A DNA stretch of 56,842 nt. Source: Xanthobacteraceae bacterium (GTDB taxonomy: Bacteria; Pseudomonadota; Alphaproteobacteria; Rhizobiales; Xanthobacteraceae). Position numbers and translations under genes: made by a program. Positions 54,075 to 56,842 of this stretch are shown in pieces. Below the pieces are notes generated by a model that was not told the DNA's origin, ran no database searches, and was given only the letters and a program-made list of their open reading frames with translations. Position 1 is the stretch's first letter; every line of letters begins with the position of its first letter. The stretch lies in contig JARLJA010000093.1 of NCBI GenBank assembly GCA_031291445.1, positions 1 through 56,842 on the forward strand, given 5' to 3'.

Positions 54075-54527
54075 CTAGCGCATGGCGCCCCTGACGCTCG
54101 CGGCCAACGGTTCGGTGAGGTCTCGCCCGAGCAACTGCTGAAGCAGATCGAGCGAATCCAGGAAGTGATGGTGCTCGCGGATCAGCCCGCCGCCCAGGAC
54201 GAAGAAATCGGCGACGGTGAGATCGATGACCCGGCCGTCGTTTCGCTTGGTCAGGCTCGCCCTGGTAATCGTCGCCACGCGCTGGCCCTCCACCGCGATG
54301 AAATGCAGCGCATAGCTGCGCGCGGAAAAGCGCTCCTGCTGAATGCGGATCGCCTCGGCGAGCCACTCCTTGCCGGTCTTGAGGCCGTGATGCGGAAAGA
54401 TCTCCACGGGCGAATGGGTCAGCGACGTGAAGTTCTCGTCGCAACAGGCTTCGACGCGCGCGATGTCCCCGGCGTAGAAGCCATCAAGAAACGCCACCAC
54501 GCACTCGCGTGCGGAACAAGCAGCCAT
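54075..54527 (-). CDS. SnoaL/NTF2-like protein B
   Basis: A 150-residue cone-fold protein (ECVVAFLDGFYAGDIARVEACCDENFTSLTHSPVE and FFVLGGGLIREHHHFLDSLDLLQQLLG). It resembles polyketide cyclase-like proteins in the SnoaL family. A GGGAG ribosome-binding sequence (plus-strand 54535-54539) is 7 bp before the ATG. Its promoter contains a 12-bp palindrome over the likely transcription start. Substrate unknown. Confidence 0.8.
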   Translation of the reverse strand: MAACSARECVVAFLDGFYAGDIARVEACCDENFTSLTHSPVEIFPHHGLKTGKEWLAEAIRIQQERFSARSYALHFIAVEGQRVATITRASLTKRNDGRVIDLTVADFFVLGGGLIREHHHFLDSLDLLQQLLGRDLTEPLAASVRGAMR

Positions 54528-54562
54528 GCGGTTGCTCCCTTGACGGAAGAGAGTGCTTCAGC

Positions 54563-54583
54563 TGATACGTATCATCTCTTATA
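54563..54583 (-). promoter_or_regulatory. Promoter and palindromic operator of the SnoaL-like gene B
   Basis: A perfect 12-bp palindrome TGATACGTATCA (54563-54574) sits directly downstream of TATAAG (54578-54583 on the minus strand), a good -10 candidate. It lies 36 bp before the gene's ATG. The overlap with the expected start site suggests repression by a dimeric regulator. No convincing -35 was seen. Confidence 0.5.
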
Positions 54584-54648
54584 TTAATTTTGCGGTTCCA
54601 GCGCCACGGAATATCGGAACTCGCCGATGACGCAGCGCGGCAAGCGGC

Positions 54649-56842
54649 CTAGCGTTTTTTCCAGCGCCCGCGGTGTCCCGGTGCTCCGCCCGATGAGCGC
54701 GGCGCGGGACCCGGCCGATAGGGCCGCGATTCAGGACCGGGTCCCATTTCGTCCAGATCGGGCTTCCTGACCTTGGGGCGCGGCGGCAGGTTTGCTGCAT
54801 CGCCATATTTGCGTGCACCGGCGTAGGCGCCGGCCTTTCCGGCCACGGCCCTCTGCTTGATGGTGGGATCGTCAACCACCGCGAGTTCGGTGGCGCGCAG
54901 CCGCTTGACTTCGTCGCGCAGCCGCGCCGCTTCCTCGAAGTTCAGGTCGGCGGCGGCCTCCCGCATGCGGGTTTCGAGATCGGCGAGCACGGCCTCGAAA
55001 TTGTGTCCGATGCTGCTCACGTCGTCGGCCAGCCCGCCGTCGCCGATCTCGACCAGCACGTGGTCGCGCTCGTAGACGCTGTTCATGACGTCGCCGATCG
55101 ACTTCTTGATGCTCTCGGGCGTGATGCCGTGGGCCTTGTTGTAGGCAACCTGCTTCTCACGGCGTCGGTCGGTCTCGGCGATGGCGCGCTCCATCGATCC
55201 GGTGACCTGGTCGGCATAGAGGATGACCTTGCCATCGACGTTGCGGGCGGCGCGGCCGATGGTCTGGATCAGCGAGGTCTCGCTCCGCAGGAAGCCCTCC
55301 TTGTCGGCGTCGAGAATGGCCACCAGCGCGCATTCGGGGATGTCGAGGCCCTCGCGCAGCAGGTTGATGCCGACCAGCGCGTCGAAGGCGCCGAGCCGCA
55401 GATCGCGGATGATCTCGATGCGCTCGATGGTGTCGATGTCGGAATGCATGTAGCGGACGCGAATGCCCTGCTCATGGAGGTATTCGGTGAGGTCTTCCGC
55501 CATGCGCTTGGTCAGCACCGTGACCAGGCTGCGGTAGCCGGCCGCGGCGGTGGCGCGCACTTCGCCGACCAGGTCGTCGACCTGGGTGCGGGCGGGTCGG
55601 ATGTCGACCGGCGGGTCGATCAGGCCGGTCGGCCGGATCACCTGCTCGACGAACACGCCGCCGCTCTCGTTGAGCTCCCAGCCGCCCGGTGTCGCCGACA
55701 CCGCGACCGACTGCGGGCGCATCGCATCCCATTCCTCGAAGCGCAGCGGCCGGTTGTCCATGCAGGAGGGCAGGCGGAAGCCGTATTCGGCGAGCGTCGC
55801 CTTGCGGCGGAAGTCGCCGCGGAACATGCCGCCGATCTGCGGCACCGTGACGTGGCTTTCGTCCATGAACACCAGGGCGTTGTCGGGAACGTATTCGAAC
55901 AGCGTCGGCGGCGGCTCGCCCGGCTTGCGGCCGGTGAGATAGCGCGAGTAGTTCTCGATGCCGGCGCAGCTTCCGGTCGCCTCCATCATCTCGAGATCGA
56001 AGGTGGTGCGCTGCTCCAGCCGCTGCGCCTCGAGTAGGCGGCCCTGGGCGTGGAGCTCGTCGAGCCGCAGCTTGAGCTCGGACTTGATGCCCTTGATGGC
56101 CTGGATCAGGGTCGGCCGCGGCGTGACGTAGTGCGAGTTCGAATAGACCTTGATGAATTCCAGTTCGTCGCTCTTGTGGCCGGTGAGGGGATCGAACTCC
56201 TCGATCGAGTCGGCGACGTCGCCGAACAGGTTGACGCGCCAGGCCCGGTCCTCGTAGTGCGCCGGAAAGATGTCGATGGTGTCGCCGCGCACGCGGAAGG
56301 TGCCGCGGGTGAAGTCGGCGCTGGTGCGCTTGTACTGCAGCGCCACCAGGTCGGCGATGATCTGGCGCTGGTCGATCCGCTCGCCCTTCTTCAGGGTGAA
56401 GGTCATCGCGGTGTAGGTCTCGACCGAGCCGATACCGTAAATGCAGGACACCGAGGCCACGATGATGACGTCGTCGCGTTCGAGCAGCGCGCGCGTCGCC
56501 GAATGGCGCATGCGGTCGATCTGCTCGTTGATCGAGGAATCCTTCTCGATATAGGTGTCGGTGCGCGGGACGTAGGCCTCCGGCTGGTAGTAGTCGTAGT
56601 AGGAGACGAAGTACTCCACCGCGTTATCGGGAAAAAAGCTCTTGAACTCGCCGTAGAGCTGCGCGGCCAGCGTCTTGTTGGGCGCCAGGATGATGGCGGG
56701 GCGCTGCGTCGCCTCGATCACCTGCGCCATGGTGTAGGTCTTGCCGCAGCCGGTGACGCCGAGCAGCACCTGGGTGCGGTCGTGGCGGTTGATGCCCTCG
56801 ACCAGTTCCTTGATCGCCTGGGGCTGGTCGCCCTTGGGCTCA
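54649..56842 (-). CDS. uvrB: Excinuclease ABC subunit B (UvrB), N-terminus outside window
   Basis: 730 residues are visible; the reading frame is open to the window edge, so the true start is beyond 56842. The first visible residues ([17 protein letters not shown]) match the UvrB N-terminal motif, followed by Walker [14 protein letters not shown], the beta-hairpin region ([20 protein letters not shown]), helicase boxes ([15 protein letters not shown]) and the C-terminal UVR motif ([19 protein letters not shown]). A basic Gly/Pro-rich tail of about 80 residues follows. It hands damage from UvrA to UvrC (26.9 kb). Confidence 0.96.
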   Translation of the reverse strand, partial: EPKGDQPQAIKELVEGINRHDRTQVLLGVTGCGKTYTMAQVIEATQRPAIILAPNKTLAAQLYGEFKSFFPDNAVEYFVSYYDYYQPEAYVPRTDTYIEKDSSINEQIDRMRHSATRALLERDDVIIVASVSCIYGIGSVETYTAMTFTLKKGERIDQRQIIADLVALQYKRTSADFTRGTFRVRGDTIDIFPAHYEDRAWRVNLFGDVADSIEEFDPLTGHKSDELEFIKVYSNSHYVTPRPTLIQAIKGIKSELKLRLDELHAQGRLLEAQRLEQRTTFDLEMMEATGSCAGIENYSRYLTGRKPGEPPPTLFEYVPDNALVFMDESHVTVPQIGGMFRGDFRRKATLAEYGFRLPSCMDNRPLRFEEWDAMRPQSVAVSATPGGWELNESGGVFVEQVIRPTGLIDPPVDIRPARTQVDDLVGEVRATAAAGYRSLVTVLTKRMAEDLTEYLHEQGIRVRYMHSDIDTIERIEIIRDLRLGAFDALVGINLLREGLDIPECALVAILDADKEGFLRSETSLIQTIGRAARNVDGKVILYADQVTGSMERAIAETDRRREKQVAYNKAHGITPESIKKSIGDVMNSVYERDHVLVEIGDGGLADDVSSIGHNFEAVLADLETRMREAAADLNFEEAARLRDEVKRLRATELAVVDDPTIKQRAVAGKAGAYAGARKYGDAANLPPRPKVRKPDLDEMGPGPESRPYRPGPAPRSSGGAPGHRGRWKKR

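Noticed and set aside
54649-56769. GTG at 56769 as the uvrB start
   Set aside because: The frame stays open to the window edge and encodes the conserved N-terminal GDQPQAI stretch, so the real start is outside the window.
1-56842. CRISPR array, insertion sequence, prophage, toxin-antitoxin or defence island
   Set aside because: No regularly spaced repeats, transposase, integrase, phage structural or toxin genes were seen; the genes are mainly housekeeping with even base composition.

Overview
This window is a GC-rich, tightly packed stretch of chromosome from an alphaproteobacterium. Gene content and protein style point to the order Hyphomicrobiales and most likely the Bradyrhizobium/Rhodopseudomonas/Nitrobacter group. 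Pointers are a type II lumazine synthase (RibH2) behind an FMN riboswitch, an Omp25/31-type surface barrel, a PetP/PetR-like MarR + OmpR-type regulator + EnvZ-like kinase set beside ilvE, MaoC pairs after ychF, and GC-rich palindromic repeats of the kind scattered through these genomes. Genus is an inference; no rRNA or tRNA gene is present in the window to settle it.

Layout. 0.2-3.6 kb: tadA, then a translation/ribosome pair rluB-like + rsmD; the RluB protein carries an approximately 400-residue Arg/Gly/Asp-rich disordered leader with an internal duplication. 3.7-14.4 kb (minus strand): a long colinear set ribF, ileS, lspA, a short exported protein, two M16 peptidase-family genes, arfB, mutL. 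14.4-19.1 kb: a single-domain CheY receiver, a HAD hydrolase, a membrane-anchored degenerate EAL protein and a class III aminotransferase. 19.4-25.7 kb: hisS, small tautomerase, thioesterase, exported small proteins, a secreted RNase T2, rlmJ and a cold-shock protein with a long leader. 25.9-33.0 kb: Omp25-like barrel, uvrC, pgsA, moaD, moaE, prmB, MATE exporter. 33.0-38.9 kb: ilvE diverging from a marR-like/ompR-like/envZ-like operon, then proC, a GNAT enzyme and a YbjN protein. 39.2-42.8 kb: FMN riboswitch-ribH2, a membrane protein, prs with a strongly palindromic leader, and a lipoprotein. 42.9-49.1 kb: lgt, midA-like, pgeF on minus; ubiK, rplY, pth, ychF on plus. 49.1-54.5 kb: DUF4282, two MaoC proteins and a run of small or unrecognised envelope proteins and SnoaL-like proteins, with several conspicuous palindromic regulatory sites. 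54.6 kb to the end: uvrB, cut by the window edge.

Most genes are housekeeping: translation quality and ribosome modification (tadA, rluB, rsmD, arfB, ileS, hisS, rlmJ, prmB, rplY, pth, ychF), DNA repair (mutL, uvrC, uvrB), lipoprotein and envelope maturation (lspA, lgt, pgsA, pgeF), and cofactors (ribF, ribH2, moaD, moaE, prs). I did not find a CRISPR array, prophage, insertion sequence, defence island or obvious new multi-gene system. The parts that deserve a second look are regulatory or structural: the RluB disordered leader, the prs and rplY leaders, the nested dyad at 53.65 kb, the MarR-type palindrome at 34.1 kb, the TTAA-N7-TTAA site before uvrC, and palindromic repeat elements that sit mainly in gaps between convergent genes.
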